Part shown: positions 1 to 7,493 of the stretch, one piece after another
Position numbering within the stretch: position 1 is the first letter of the stretch
Layout of the letters: every line of letters begins with the position of its first letter
Assembly: GCA_002437905.1 (NCBI GenBank)
Contig: DJRT01000024.1
Coordinates: forward strand, 1-64,000
Direction: 5' to 3'
From: Ruminococcaceae bacterium UBA6353
GTDB lineage: Bacteria > Bacillota > Clostridia > Oscillospirales > Acutalibacteraceae
DNA length: 64,000 nt
Notes under the pieces: generated by a model
What the model was told of the DNA's origin: nothing
Database searches by the model: none
What the model saw: the letters and a program-made list of their open reading frames with translations, nothing else
Made by a program: the position numbers and the translations under genes

Positions 1-1
1 C

Positions 2-448
2 ATGACGCACAAGGTGAAGACCAACGGTGAGCTGTACGAGGTGAAGCAGACCCGCATGCCGTGCCTGTATGACGAGCTGTTCTTCCACGACAATGCGGAG
101 GACTGCGCGTGGTTCCACAATGGCGGCATGCAGGTGATGGCGGAGGAAACGGTGCAGGCGCTGTGCGAGATCTGCGGGGTGGCGTATGTGCCGCACCAGG
201 AGCCGCAGCCGGCCGAGCCGACACCGGAGCCGGCCGCACCGGCCGCGCCGCAGGCGGGCGATGCGATCACACTGACCGCCGGCAGGCTGTACACCACGGC
301 GCGCGGCGATAAGTATGTCACCCGCACCGGCACCTTCTACCTGTACGACGGGCAGAAGGTCGGCAATCGCTACCGCGTGACCAACCGCCCCGACCGGGTG
401 GGCAAGTCCCCGGTATGGACCAATGTCTCCGGCTGGGTGGAAATGTAA
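2..448 (+). CDS. C-terminal part of an N-acetylmuramoyl-L-alanine amidase (Amidase_3 type), truncated by the window edge
   Basis: The reading frame is open to the window edge, so the ATG at 2 is probably internal and the catalytic N-terminus lies outside. Residues 10-60 (LYEVKQTRMP, then DELFFHDN with a run of acidic and aromatic residues) look like the last strand and helix of an Amidase_3 zinc amidase, where the Glu in the ELFFHDN-like motif is catalytic. A proline/alanine-rich linker follows (about 65-85). The last 60 residues form a compact beta-rich domain resembling the C-terminal wall-binding modules of clostridial autolysins and phage endolysins. The likely role is peptidoglycan cleavage outside the cell. 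Whether it is an autolysin, sporulation or phage enzyme cannot be decided here. Confidence 0.6.
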   Translation: MTHKVKTNGELYEVKQTRMPCLYDELFFHDNAEDCAWFHNGGMQVMAEETVQALCEICGVAYVPHQEPQPAEPTPEPAAPAAPQAGDAITLTAGRLYTTARGDKYVTRTGTFYLYDGQKVGNRYRVTNRPDRVGKSPVWTNVSGWVEM

Positions 449-470
449 GGAAAGTCCGGCCAATTTTAAT

Positions 471-501
471 AGCCGGGGCTGCGTATGCAGCCCCGGCTTT
501 T
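471..501 (+). terminator. Rho-independent terminator of the amidase gene
   Basis: A perfect 12-bp stem AGCCGGGGCTGC (471-482) pairs with 487-498 around a GTAT loop and runs into a short T tract. It lies 23 bp after the amidase stop codon. Confidence 0.85.
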
Positions 502-754
502 CGGTAGGGGAAAAGTGAAAAGACACCTGTGCCCAACGGAGGTGCTTTTGGTGTCTATACTCGAATGCGGTAATAAACCTTTTTTGTGGCATGCCAAATG
601 TCGCCGCAGTCTCTTACCTATGCATCTAAAAACCTATGCGAATAGCGCATACGAGAAACGCCAGAAGAATGGCCGATTGATGGGCAGAAGGCGGAAACAG
701 AACACTGTATATCATCGAGAACGGGATTCAATTTGAATCCCGTTCTCATAAAGA
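502..754. other. Gene-poor spacer with two small inverted repeats
   Basis: No gene could be supported here. An 83-codon frame at 485-736 starts inside the preceding terminator, has no ribosome site and has a composition unlike its neighbours. Two inverted repeats are visible: TATGCG (635-640) with CGCATA (646-651), and a perfect 13-bp repeat at 717-729 and 735-747. The second lies just past the stop of the minus-strand lipoprotein gene and may end its transcript, although no T tract follows on either strand. Confidence 0.5.
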
Positions 755-1237
755 CTATTGATATGGATTTTTTGTGTACCGTATTTCTTCGCTATCAATG
801 GAATTATAGATCTCCATCAATTGGGTATATAGAGCTTTTGCGTTTTGGTTTTCCATACGGTAATCGACGGCAGCTGTGCTGAGCATATCGCCATTTAATG
901 CATAATAGGTTCCATCAGAGAAATCAATCTTAATAACCCAGCCAGCCGGTGTGAATGTCCCTGTATATAGTTCCTTTTCAGCCGAATTCAGCAATTCCCA
1001 CACATTATGCACCATCTCTTGGTTGTTTGTTGTTTTACATAATGGCGGACTATTTGTTCGGATCATAGTCATACTTTCCACCGCATTTTGGCTGGTGGTG
1101 CTTTCCGTTGCTTTGGATGGAATGGCTGTTGAAATGATAGAGTTTTCTCTGGTATCAGTCGTCTGACCTATGTTCCCAGTACACGAACAAAGGAATAAAA
1201 GCAATGTTAAGATAGAAAAGCAAAGTGTTCTTTTCAT
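755..1237 (-). CDS. Small predicted lipoprotein, AT-rich
   Basis: A 160-aa protein with a lysine/arginine start, a hydrophobic run (about 5-17) and a lipobox LFLCSC with Cys19 as the predicted lipidation site. It should therefore be anchored on the outer face of the membrane. A Ser/Thr-rich linker (20-60) is followed by a mixed alpha/beta region with no family I recognise. The start is supported by AGGTGG 4 nt upstream and by a strong promoter at 1338-1366. Base composition is clearly lower in GC than the neighbouring housekeeping genes, and it sits beside a tRNA gene, so it looks acquired. Function unknown. Confidence 0.75.
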   Translation of the reverse strand: MKRTLCFSILTLLLFLCSCTGNIGQTTDTRENSIISTAIPSKATESTTSQNAVESMTMIRTNSPPLCKTTNNQEMVHNVWELLNSAEKELYTGTFTPAGWVIKIDFSDGTYYALNGDMLSTAAVDYRMENQNAKALYTQLMEIYNSIDSEEIRYTKNPYQ

Positions 1238-1337
1238 TTAACCACCTATTTGCTCCCTTCCATTTCAATGTGTTTTGGGATTTTACTGAATTTTACTGAA
1301 CCATGGGAATCACCTTCAATCCATCTAACTTTATTAT

Positions 1338-1366
1338 ATTATATACTAAAATTCTTCGTATGTAAA
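1338..1366 (-). promoter_or_regulatory. Sigma-A promoter of the lipoprotein gene
   Basis: On the minus strand TTTACA (1361-1366) lies 17 bp before TATAAT (1338-1343). The transcript would carry a leader of about 95 nt, which includes a tandem 10-bp repeat at 1281-1300. Confidence 0.75.
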
Positions 1367-1468
1367 TACTATTTTGTGAAATAGAACTACATAAATTTTT
1401 GACCGCAGAAACGGCGCCCTCCGATTTTATCGGGGGGCTTGGGCGACATCTTTTTTGTAGCTGTTTGA

Positions 1469-1482
1469 TGGCGCGCCCGAAG
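1469..1482 (-). repeat. Partial second copy of the tRNA-Arg 3' end
   Basis: These 14 bp are identical to 1622-1635, the CCA end and acceptor stem of the tRNA-Arg gene, in the same orientation. Weaker similarity extends about 12 bp further into the T-arm. A duplicated tRNA 3' end is the usual scar of tyrosine-recombinase integration. No integrase is left, so the site would be relic. A hairpin (1417-1425 with 1429-1437) lies just beyond it. Confidence 0.5.
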
Positions 1483-1581
1483 AGATTTGGAACCCTGCTT
1501 TCCGTGAGGGAAGTGTTATCGCCCGCCAGAGATGGGAGACTTCGCGGAAAGCCGCTGTTTTTGCTTACCCATTGGGAACGT

Positions 1582-1621
1582 AAAAAAAGCAGGACACCAC
1601 AGAGTGGCATCCTGCTTTTTT
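1582..1621 (-). terminator. Terminator of the tRNA-Arg transcript
   Basis: GCAGGA-type stem arms are flanked on both sides by runs of seven or more A/T, so it can act in either direction. It begins directly after the tRNA CCA end on the minus strand. Confidence 0.8.
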
Positions 1622-1698
1622 TGGCGCGCCCGAAGGGATTCGAACCCCCGACCTTTTGATTCGTAGTCAAACACTCTATCCAGCTGAGCTACGAGCGC
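1622..1698 (-). tRNA. tRNA-Arg (anticodon ACG)
   Basis: A 77-nt cloverleaf on the minus strand with CCA encoded. The acceptor arms GCGCTCG and CGGGCGC pair with one G-T. The D-arm contains AGCTGGAT, the anticodon stem TTTGA/TCAAA encloses CTACGAA (anticodon ACG, read as ICG after deamination, for CGU/CGC/CGA codons), and the T-loop is TTCGAAT. It has its own promoter and terminator. Confidence 0.97.
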
Positions 1699-1732
1699 AT
1701 GTGCCGTTGCTGTTGCATCGACAACGGTGTAT

Positions 1733-1761
1733 ATTATAGCCGTGATACGGGGGAATGTCAA
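1733..1761 (-). promoter_or_regulatory. Consensus promoter of tRNA-Arg
   Basis: On the minus strand TTGACA (1756-1761) and TATAAT (1733-1738) are separated by 17 bp: both hexamers match consensus perfectly, as expected for a stable RNA gene. It is back to back with the infC promoter 48 bp away. Confidence 0.9.
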
Positions 1762-1808
1762 GCAAAAAAGCAAAAAAATTTCTTTTTTCGCAAAAAAGCA
1801 AAAAACTC

Positions 1809-1837
1809 TTGACAAGGGCGGCGGTTGGTGGTAAAAT
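1809..1837 (+). promoter_or_regulatory. Promoter of the infC-rpmI-rplT operon
   Basis: TTGACA (1809-1814), a 17-bp spacer and TAAAAT (1832-1837). The predicted transcript begins near 1844, leaving a leader of about 165 nt before infC. Confidence 0.85.
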
Positions 1838-1843
1838 TTTCGG

Positions 1844-2011
1844 GAAAGTTAAGCAGAGCGTTTGCCCGCTCTCACCTCAGGATACCGTTCCGAAGGGTCG
1901 ATACAGTGTTTCCGCCGGCATTTCCGGCGGGCTTGTTTCTGCGGGCAGCGTGGCTGTCCGCTTTTTTGTTGATGCCGCTTTTATACCATTTTATGTTGGA
2001 GGTGCTTTCCC
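1844..2011 (+). promoter_or_regulatory. Structured infC leader, probable L20-type autoregulatory element
   Basis: The leader holds a series of hairpins: AGAGCG (1855-1860) with CGCTCT (1867-1872), a GC-rich CCGCCGG/CCGGCGG hairpin, and finally a terminator-like hairpin with a T tract (1941-1967). In Firmicutes this operon is commonly controlled by ribosomal protein L20 binding its leader and promoting termination before infC. Location and terminator support the same mechanism; membership in the L20-leader RNA family was not tested. Confidence 0.6.
1941..1967 (+). terminator. Attenuator hairpin in the infC leader
   Basis: GCGGGCAGC pairs with GCTGTCCGC (one G-T) across a GTG loop and is followed by six T. 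It is upstream of infC rather than after a gene, so it acts as a conditional stop. Confidence 0.7.
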
Positions 2012-2530
2012 ATAGCCAAGAAAGAGTTGCAGATCAATGAGCAGATACGCGATAACGAGGTCCGGGTGATCGGCAATGACGGCGCACAGCTCGGCGTCAT
2101 GCCTGCGCGCGATGCGCAGCATCTGGCGGATGAGGCCGGGATGGATCTGGTCAAGATCTCGCCCAATGCCGTGCCGCCTGTGTGCCGCATTATGGACTAC
2201 GGCAAATACCGCTTTGAGCAGGCGAAAAAGGAAAAGGAAGCACGCAAAAACCAGCATATCGTTGAGATTAAAGAGGTGCGCCTCGGCCTGAACATTGATG
2301 TGGGCGATTTCAACACCAAGGTGGCGCAGGCTACCCGGTTCCTGCAGCATGGCGATAAGGTGAAGGTCAGCATCCGCTTCCGCGGCCGCGAGATGGCGCA
2401 CCCGGAGCTGGGGCTGGAGCCGATGCACCGGTTTGCCGAGGCGCTGGCAGAGCTCGCCAGCATCGAAAAGCCGGCCAAGCTGGAGGGGCGTAATATGCTG
2501 ATGTTCCTGGCGCCCAGGGCGGCCAAATAA
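2012..2530 (+). CDS. infC: Translation initiation factor IF-3
   Basis: IF-3 binds the 30S subunit, checks the initiator tRNA-start codon pairing and keeps the subunits apart. The protein shows the N-domain (INEQIRDNEVRVIG), a lysine-rich linker helix (about 75-90) and the C-domain ending in LEGRNMLMFLAP. The first canonical start would be TTG 2027, but it leaves GGAGGTG (1998-2004) 22 nt away and removes the usual first residues. An in-frame ATA at 2012 is 7 nt from that ribosome site and gives a normal N-terminus (M-AKKELQINEQ). Rare AUU/AUA/AUC starts are a known self-limiting device of infC genes. Length 172 aa, normal for the family. First gene of the operon with rpmI and rplT. Confidence 0.95.
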   Translation: MAKKELQINEQIRDNEVRVIGNDGAQLGVMPARDAQHLADEAGMDLVKISPNAVPPVCRIMDYGKYRFEQAKKEKEARKNQHIVEIKEVRLGLNIDVGDFNTKVAQATRFLQHGDKVKVSIRFRGREMAHPELGLEPMHRFAEALAELASIEKPAKLEGRNMLMFLAPRAAK

Positions 2531-2600
2531 TTATTTTTCTGTTGCGTACAGGGGTGCTCCCCTGTTTACACAAAACCGACTTCAAGGAGGACATACAAAT

Positions 2601-2798
2601 ATGCCTAAGATCAAAACGCACAGCGGTGCGAAGAAGCGTTTCAAGCTGAGCAAGACCGGCAAGGCCATCCGCGGCCATGCTTACAAGTCCCACATTCTCA
2701 ACAAGAAGACCACGAAGCGTAAGAGAAACCTGCGCAAGACCGTGTCTGCCGATAAGACCAATATCGCAGCCATCAAGCGCATGATTCCTTACAAATAA
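2601..2798 (+). CDS. rpmI: 50S ribosomal protein L35
   Basis: 65-aa basic protein beginning MPKIKTHSGAKKRFK, the signature of bL35. It is an rRNA-binding protein of the large subunit. AAGGAGG lies 10 bp before the ATG. It sits between infC and rplT in the universal order, 70 bp after infC, and shares the infC promoter and leader control. Confidence 0.98.
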   Translation: MPKIKTHSGAKKRFKLSKTGKAIRGHAYKSHILNKKTTKRKRNLRKTVSADKTNIAAIKRMIPYK

Positions 2799-2833
2799 TC
2801 AATTAAGTTGAGAGTATACGGAGGTAAAGAATA

Positions 2834-3190
2834 ATGGCTCGTATTAAAGGCGCGATGATGACGCGTAAAAGAAGAAAGAAAGTTCTCAAGCTGGCAAAGG
2901 GCTACTACGGCGCCAAGTCCAAGCTGTTCAAGACCGCCAAGGAAGCGGTGATGAAATCCGGCCAGTATGCCTATATCGGCCGCAAGCAGCGCAAGCGCGA
3001 TTTCCGCCGCCTGTGGATCGCCCGCATCAATGCCGCTGCCAAGCTTAACGGCATGAATTACTCCACCATGATGAACGGCCTCAAGAAGGCTGGCGTCACG
3101 CTCAACCGCAAGATGCTGGCTGAGCTGGCCGTATCCGATGCGGCTGCCTTCACCGCCCTGGCTGAGCAGGCCAAGGCTGCGCTGAAATAA
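2834..3190 (+). CDS. rplT: 50S ribosomal protein L20
   Basis: 118-aa bL20 with the diagnostic start MARIKGAMMTRKRRKK and a long basic N-terminal extension that threads into 23S rRNA during early 50S assembly. In Firmicutes L20 is also the repressor of its own operon through the infC leader, consistent with the attenuator at 1941-1967. Last gene of the operon, closed by a terminator. Confidence 0.98.
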   Translation: MARIKGAMMTRKRRKKVLKLAKGYYGAKSKLFKTAKEAVMKSGQYAYIGRKQRKRDFRRLWIARINAAAKLNGMNYSTMMNGLKKAGVTLNRKMLAELAVSDAAAFTALAEQAKAALK

Positions 3191-3197
3191 AAAGCTT

Positions 3198-3236
3198 GAA
3201 TTGCGTCCACCGGCAGCGGCGGACGCAATTCTTTTT
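3198..3236 (+). terminator. Terminator of infC-rpmI-rplT
   Basis: GAATTGCGTCC (3198-3208) pairs perfectly with 3221-3231, followed by TTTTT. Confidence 0.9.
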
Positions 3237-3264
3237 CTGCCGGACAAGCAAGGAGGAACGAGAA

Positions 3265-4065
3265 ATGACCGTGACCAGTAAGGATAATCGGCTTGTGCGG
3301 GAGTGGCGCGGCCTGTGCCGGGAAAGCCACCTGCGGCAAAAGGCCGGCCGCTTCGCCATCGAGGGGGCGCGCCTGTGCGGGGATGCCCTTGCCTCCGGTC
3401 TTGCGCTGCAAACAGTGCTGTATACGCCGCAGGCGCAGCAGACCTATGCCGGTACAGTGGCGGCGCTGACGGCGGCGTGCCCATCGTCGGCGGAGATCAC
3501 GCCGGAGCTTGCCCGCTATATGGCGGATACAGATCATCCGCAGGGGGTCTTCTGTACTGCAAATTTTCTTGACAATCGCTTAAGTTTGGATACAATAAAA
3601 AGGATGGGGCGTTACGGCATACTGGAGGATATGCAGGATCCCGGCAATCTTGGCACCGTGATCCGCACGGCGGAGGCGCTGGGGCTGGACGGGCTGATTT
3701 TATCCGCCGGCTGCTGTGATATCTACAACCCGAAGGTGCTGCGCGGCAGCATGGGCGGCGTGTTCCGCCTGCCGCTGTGGCCGCTGCCCCGCACCGCCGC
3801 GCTGCCGGAGCTGATCCGGCAGCTGCAGCAGATGGGCATGAGCGCCTGTGCCTGCGTGGTGGATCCGGCGGCCGAGCCGGTGCATACGGCCGGGCTTGGC
3901 GCCGGTACGCTGTGCGTGATTGGCAATGAGGGGAACGGGCTGCAGCCGGAGACGGCGGCGGCCTGCAGCCGGCAGGTGACCATCCGCATGGCTGGTCGTG
4001 CCGAGTCGCTGAATGCGTCTATGGCGGCCGGTATTGTGATGTGGGAGATGACCCGCCCGCAATAA
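3265..4065 (+). CDS. SpoU-family (SPOUT) rRNA/tRNA 2'-O-methyltransferase
   Basis: Uses S-adenosylmethionine to methylate a ribose 2'-OH in rRNA or tRNA. The three SpoU motifs are present in the knotted C-terminal domain: EDMQDPGNLGTVIRTAEA, then IGNEGNGL, then ESLNASMAAGIVMWEM. The N-terminal 100 residues form the substrate-binding domain. The frame extends upstream to a TTG at 3196 inside the rplT terminator, but ATG 3265 with AAGGAGG 7 bp before it is the real start (266 aa). In clostridia a gene of this family (YsgA/RlmB-like) often follows rplT. The exact target nucleotide cannot be told. Confidence 0.88.
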   Translation: MTVTSKDNRLVREWRGLCRESHLRQKAGRFAIEGARLCGDALASGLALQTVLYTPQAQQTYAGTVAALTAACPSSAEITPELARYMADTDHPQGVFCTANFLDNRLSLDTIKRMGRYGILEDMQDPGNLGTVIRTAEALGLDGLILSAGCCDIYNPKVLRGSMGGVFRLPLWPLPRTAALPELIRQLQQMGMSACACVVDPAAEPVHTAGLGAGTLCVIGNEGNGLQPETAAACSRQVTIRMAGRAESLNASMAAGIVMWEMTRPQ

Positions 4066-4095
4066 GCCCAGCATAAAAACAAGGAGGCATACAGC

Positions 4096-5331
4096 ATGGA
4101 CAGCCGCGTATACTGGATCTGGCTGGCGCAGGCACTGCAGCCCGGCAGCCGGGCGGCTGGCCCGCTGCTGGAGCACTTTGCCTGTGCGGCGGATATCCAT
4201 GCGGCCTCAGAGGCACAGCTGCGGCAGGCCGGCGTTTCACCGGCGGTCATGGAGCGTCTGTGTGACCGCTCCATGACCGAGGCACATGCGGTTCTTGACC
4301 GTGTGCTGGCGGCGGGGGACTGGCTGCTGACCCCGGAGGATGCCCTGTATCCGGATGGCCTGCGCCGCATGGCGGATCCTCCGGTGGTGCTGTATTGCCG
4401 CGGCACACTGCCGGATCTGAATACCCGGCCGGCGCTGGCGGTGGTGGGTACCCGCCACCCCTCGCAGGAGGGACAGCAGGAGGCGTGGCTGCTGGCGGCC
4501 GGTTTGGCCGCCGGGGGTATAACGGTGATCAGTGGCGGCGCAGTGGGCATTGATGCTGCCGCGCACAGCGGAGCCCTGGCCGGTGGCGGGATCACCCTGG
4601 CGGTGATGGCCTGTCCGCTGGATGTGGAATATCCGCGCGAAAATGCCGCCCTGCGGCGGCAGATTGTGCAGCAGGGCGGTGCACTGCTCAGCGAGTATCC
4701 GCCCGGCCTGCCGTACCAGTGTGTATTTCCGGTGCGCAACCGGCTGCTGGCCGGCTTGACGCTGGGTGTCTGCCTGGCGGAAACACCCGCGCGCAGCGGC
4801 GCCCGGATCACGGCCCGCCTGGCGCGGGAGAATGACCGGGATGTGTTTGCACTGCCCGGTGCCCTGCTGCACCACCGCAATGATGGTGCCCACCGGGAGA
4901 TCCGCGGCGGAGCAACGCTGGTAACCCGTGCCGCGGATATTATTGAAGAATACGCTCCCCTGTTTCCGGGGCTGCTGGATGCCGAGGCTGCGATTGCGGC
5001 CGAGAAGCGTCTGGCGGGAAAACAACCGGCGGAGCAGCCGGAGAAGGCGCCGCGAGGCGTTAGGAAAGCCAAAAGCCGTCGGCGGCCGGCTGCGCAGCCG
5101 GAAGAGCCGCCGGTATTGCCTGCTTCCCCGGCCGTGCTGCCGGCGGAGGCCTCGGCTGCAGCGGCACAGGTGTATGCCGCTTTGGGCAATACGCCGCAGC
5201 CGGTGGATCAGCTGGCCGGGGCGACCGGCCTGCCGGTGCCGGCTCTGCTGGCAGCGCTGACTGAACTGGAAATGCTGGGCTGTGCGTGCAACAGCGCCGG
5301 TCAGCAATATGCCAGGGTGCGGCAGGGATAG
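4096..5331 (+). CDS. dprA: DNA-processing protein DprA
   Basis: DprA protects incoming single-stranded DNA and loads RecA onto it during natural transformation; it is also widespread in species not known to be competent. Three regions are seen: an N-terminal helix-hairpin-helix-like segment (1-65), a Rossmann domain with VVGTRHPSQEG and ISGGAVGIDAAAH (about 110-280), and a C-terminal winged helix (about 350-411) after a basic proline/alanine linker. 411 aa is at the long end of the family because of that linker. AAGGAGG precedes the ATG; it lies 30 bp after the methyltransferase gene and 71 bp before topA, as in many Firmicutes. Confidence 0.95.
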   Translation: MDSRVYWIWLAQALQPGSRAAGPLLEHFACAADIHAASEAQLRQAGVSPAVMERLCDRSMTEAHAVLDRVLAAGDWLLTPEDALYPDGLRRMADPPVVLYCRGTLPDLNTRPALAVVGTRHPSQEGQQEAWLLAAGLAAGGITVISGGAVGIDAAAHSGALAGGGITLAVMACPLDVEYPRENAALRRQIVQQGGALLSEYPPGLPYQCVFPVRNRLLAGLTLGVCLAETPARSGARITARLARENDRDVFALPGALLHHRNDGAHREIRGGATLVTRAADIIEEYAPLFPGLLDAEAAIAAEKRLAGKQPAEQPEKAPRGVRKAKSRRRPAAQPEEPPVLPASPAVLPAEASAAAAQVYAALGNTPQPVDQLAGATGLPVPALLAALTELEMLGCACNSAGQQYARVRQG

Positions 5332-5402
5332 GCCGTACCCGGTGCGCTATATAGGGCGTGCCCGTGACCGACGGGCACAGCAACCGCGAAAGGATGAAAC
5401 AG

Positions 5403-7469
5403 ATGGCGAAGCTCGTCATAATGGAGTCTCCCTCCAAGGCCAAAACCGTGAAAAAATACCTTGGCAGCGATTATGAGGTGATCGCCTCGGTGGGGCACAT
5501 CCGTGATCTGCCGAAGACCCTGCTGGGGGTGGATATTGAGCATGGCTTCCGTCCGCGCTATGTGGATATTCCGGGCAAAAGTGCCCTGCTGCGGGAACTG
5601 AAAACGGCGGCCGCCGCCAGTGATGGCGTATATCTAGCCACCGACCCGGACCGCGAGGGGGAGGCCATTGCCTGGCATCTGGCACAGCTGCTGCATATGC
5701 CGCTGGATCAGGCCAACCGGGTGACCTTTAACGAAATCACCAAAAGCTGTGTGCAGGAGGGTATCGGCCGGCCGCGGCAGCTGGATATGAACCTGGTCAA
5801 TGCACAGCAGGCGCGGCGGGTGCTGGACCGCATTGTGGGTTATAAGCTCAGCCCGTTTCTGTGGAAAAAGATCCGGAAGGGACTTTCGGCCGGCCGTGTA
5901 CAGTCGGCAACGGTCAGCCTGGTGGTGGATCGGGAAAACGAGATCCGCGCCTTTGTCAGCGAGGAATACTGGACGCTGGACGCCCAATTGTCGGTAACCG
6001 AAAAGGGGCGTACCTTTCCGGCGCGCTTCTACGGCACGGCCAAGGGGAAGCTGAAGATCACCGACAAGGCACAGGCAGATGCCATCCTGGCGAAGCTGCA
6101 GGGCGCTGCGTTTGTGGCCAGCGAGGTGAAGACCGGCACCCGTAAGGTGGCGCCGGCGCCGCCCTTTACCACCTCCACCATGCAGCAGGAGGCCAACCGC
6201 AAGCTGAATTTTTCCTCCCGCCGCACCATGAAAACGGCACAGGAGCTGTACGAGGGCGTGGAGATCGAGGGGATCGGCGCCACCGGTCTGATTACCTATA
6301 TGCGAACGGATTCACTGCGCATTTCGGACGAGGCACGCAAGGCCGGCAGCGAGTATATCCGCCGAGCCTACGGGGAGGAGTATTTGCCGCCGAAGCCCCG
6401 TGTTTACAAGACCAAGAGCAACGCCCAGGACGCCCATGAGGCGATCCGCCCGGCCGCCCCGTCGCTGACGCCGGAGCAGGTGAAAAGTTCGCTTTCTTCC
6501 GACCAGTACCGGCTGTATAAGCTGATCTGGGAGCGGTTTATGGCCAGCCTGATGGCAGATGCCATCCAGAATACCTGCCAGGTGGTGATCTCGGCCGGGC
6601 AGTACCGGTTCAAGGCCTCCGGCTACACGGTGCGCTTTGACGGCCACACGGCGCTGTATGTGGAGGGCAAGGACGAAAAGGATGAGGATAATAAGCCGCT
6701 GCCGGAGATCCGGCAGGGGGATACGCTGCACTGCCGGAAGCTGGAGGGCAACCAGCATTTCACCCAGCCGCCGGCGCGGTATAATGAGGCCACGCTGATC
6801 AAGGCTATGGAGGAAAGCGGCATCGGCCGCCCCTCCACCTATGCCACGACCGTCAGCACCATCCTCTCCCGCGAATATGTGGAGCGGGAGGGCAAGGCGA
6901 TCAAGCCCACCGCGCTTGGCGAGGTGGTGACCCAGCTGATGAAGGAGGATTTCCCCGATATTGTGGATCTGACCTTCACCGCCCACATGGAGCAGGAGCT
7001 GGATGGCGTGGAAAACGGCAAGGCCGATTGGGTGGCCGTGCTGGAGCACTTTTATGAGGGCTTTGCCAAGGAGCTGGAGGCTGCGGAAAAGGACACCGAA
7101 AAGGTGCAGGTGCCGGAGGAGGAGAGCGACGAGATCTGTGAGCTGTGCGGACGCCGCATGGTGATCAAATCCGGCCGCTACGGGAAATTCCTGGCCTGCC
7201 CGGGGTATCCGGAATGTAAGAATACCCGCCGCATTGTGGAAACGGCGGCCGGCACCTGCCCCAAGTGCGGCGGCCCCCTGGAGGCCAAAAAAGGCCGCCG
7301 GGGACGCAAATTCTTCGGCTGCGGCAATTACCCGAAGTGCAATTTTGCCACCTGGAACGAGCCGACAAAGGAGCTTTGCCCGCAGTGCGGCAAGACCCTG
7401 TTCCGCAAAAAGGGAAAGAACGGCGGCCTGCTGTGTCTGGCGGAGGGCTGCGGATACGAAAAAGACTGA
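5403..7469 (+). CDS. topA: DNA topoisomerase I
   Basis: Type IA topoisomerase that relaxes negative supercoils by single-strand passage. The Toprim domain starts at residue 1 (LVIMESPSKAKTVKKYLG, then DPDREGEAI). The catalytic tyrosine is Y299 in GLITYMRTDSLR. Three C-terminal zinc ribbons follow, each with paired cysteines (CELCG..CPGYPEC, CPKCG..CGNYPKC, CPQCG..CLAEGC). The frame opens at 5358, but ATG 5403 with GAAAGGA about 9 bp upstream gives the standard N-terminus MAKLVIMESPSKA. 688 aa is normal. Confidence 0.97.
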   Translation: MAKLVIMESPSKAKTVKKYLGSDYEVIASVGHIRDLPKTLLGVDIEHGFRPRYVDIPGKSALLRELKTAAAASDGVYLATDPDREGEAIAWHLAQLLHMPLDQANRVTFNEITKSCVQEGIGRPRQLDMNLVNAQQARRVLDRIVGYKLSPFLWKKIRKGLSAGRVQSATVSLVVDRENEIRAFVSEEYWTLDAQLSVTEKGRTFPARFYGTAKGKLKITDKAQADAILAKLQGAAFVASEVKTGTRKVAPAPPFTTSTMQQEANRKLNFSSRRTMKTAQELYEGVEIEGIGATGLITYMRTDSLRISDEARKAGSEYIRRAYGEEYLPPKPRVYKTKSNAQDAHEAIRPAAPSLTPEQVKSSLSSDQYRLYKLIWERFMASLMADAIQNTCQVVISAGQYRFKASGYTVRFDGHTALYVEGKDEKDEDNKPLPEIRQGDTLHCRKLEGNQHFTQPPARYNEATLIKAMEESGIGRPSTYATTVSTILSREYVEREGKAIKPTALGEVVTQLMKEDFPDIVDLTFTAHMEQELDGVENGKADWVAVLEHFYEGFAKELEAAEKDTEKVQVPEEESDEICELCGRRMVIKSGRYGKFLACPGYPECKNTRRIVETAAGTCPKCGGPLEAKKGRRGRKFFGCGNYPKCNFATWNEPTKELCPQCGKTLFRKKGKNGGLLCLAEGCGYEKD

Positions 7470-7493
7470 GTGGGCAGAAAGGAACGGAGAAGC

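Noticed and set aside
485..736. 83-codon open frame in the spacer after the amidase gene
   Set aside because: It starts inside a terminator, has no ribosome site, and its protein resembles nothing I recognise.
717..747. 13-bp inverted repeat as a terminator of the minus-strand lipoprotein gene
   Set aside because: No T tract follows on either strand, so it is noted only as a repeat.
1293..1670. Overlapping frames on both strands across the tRNA end and its terminator
   Set aside because: Frames containing ARPKGFEPPTF-like strings are the well-known artefact of translating tRNA 3' ends.
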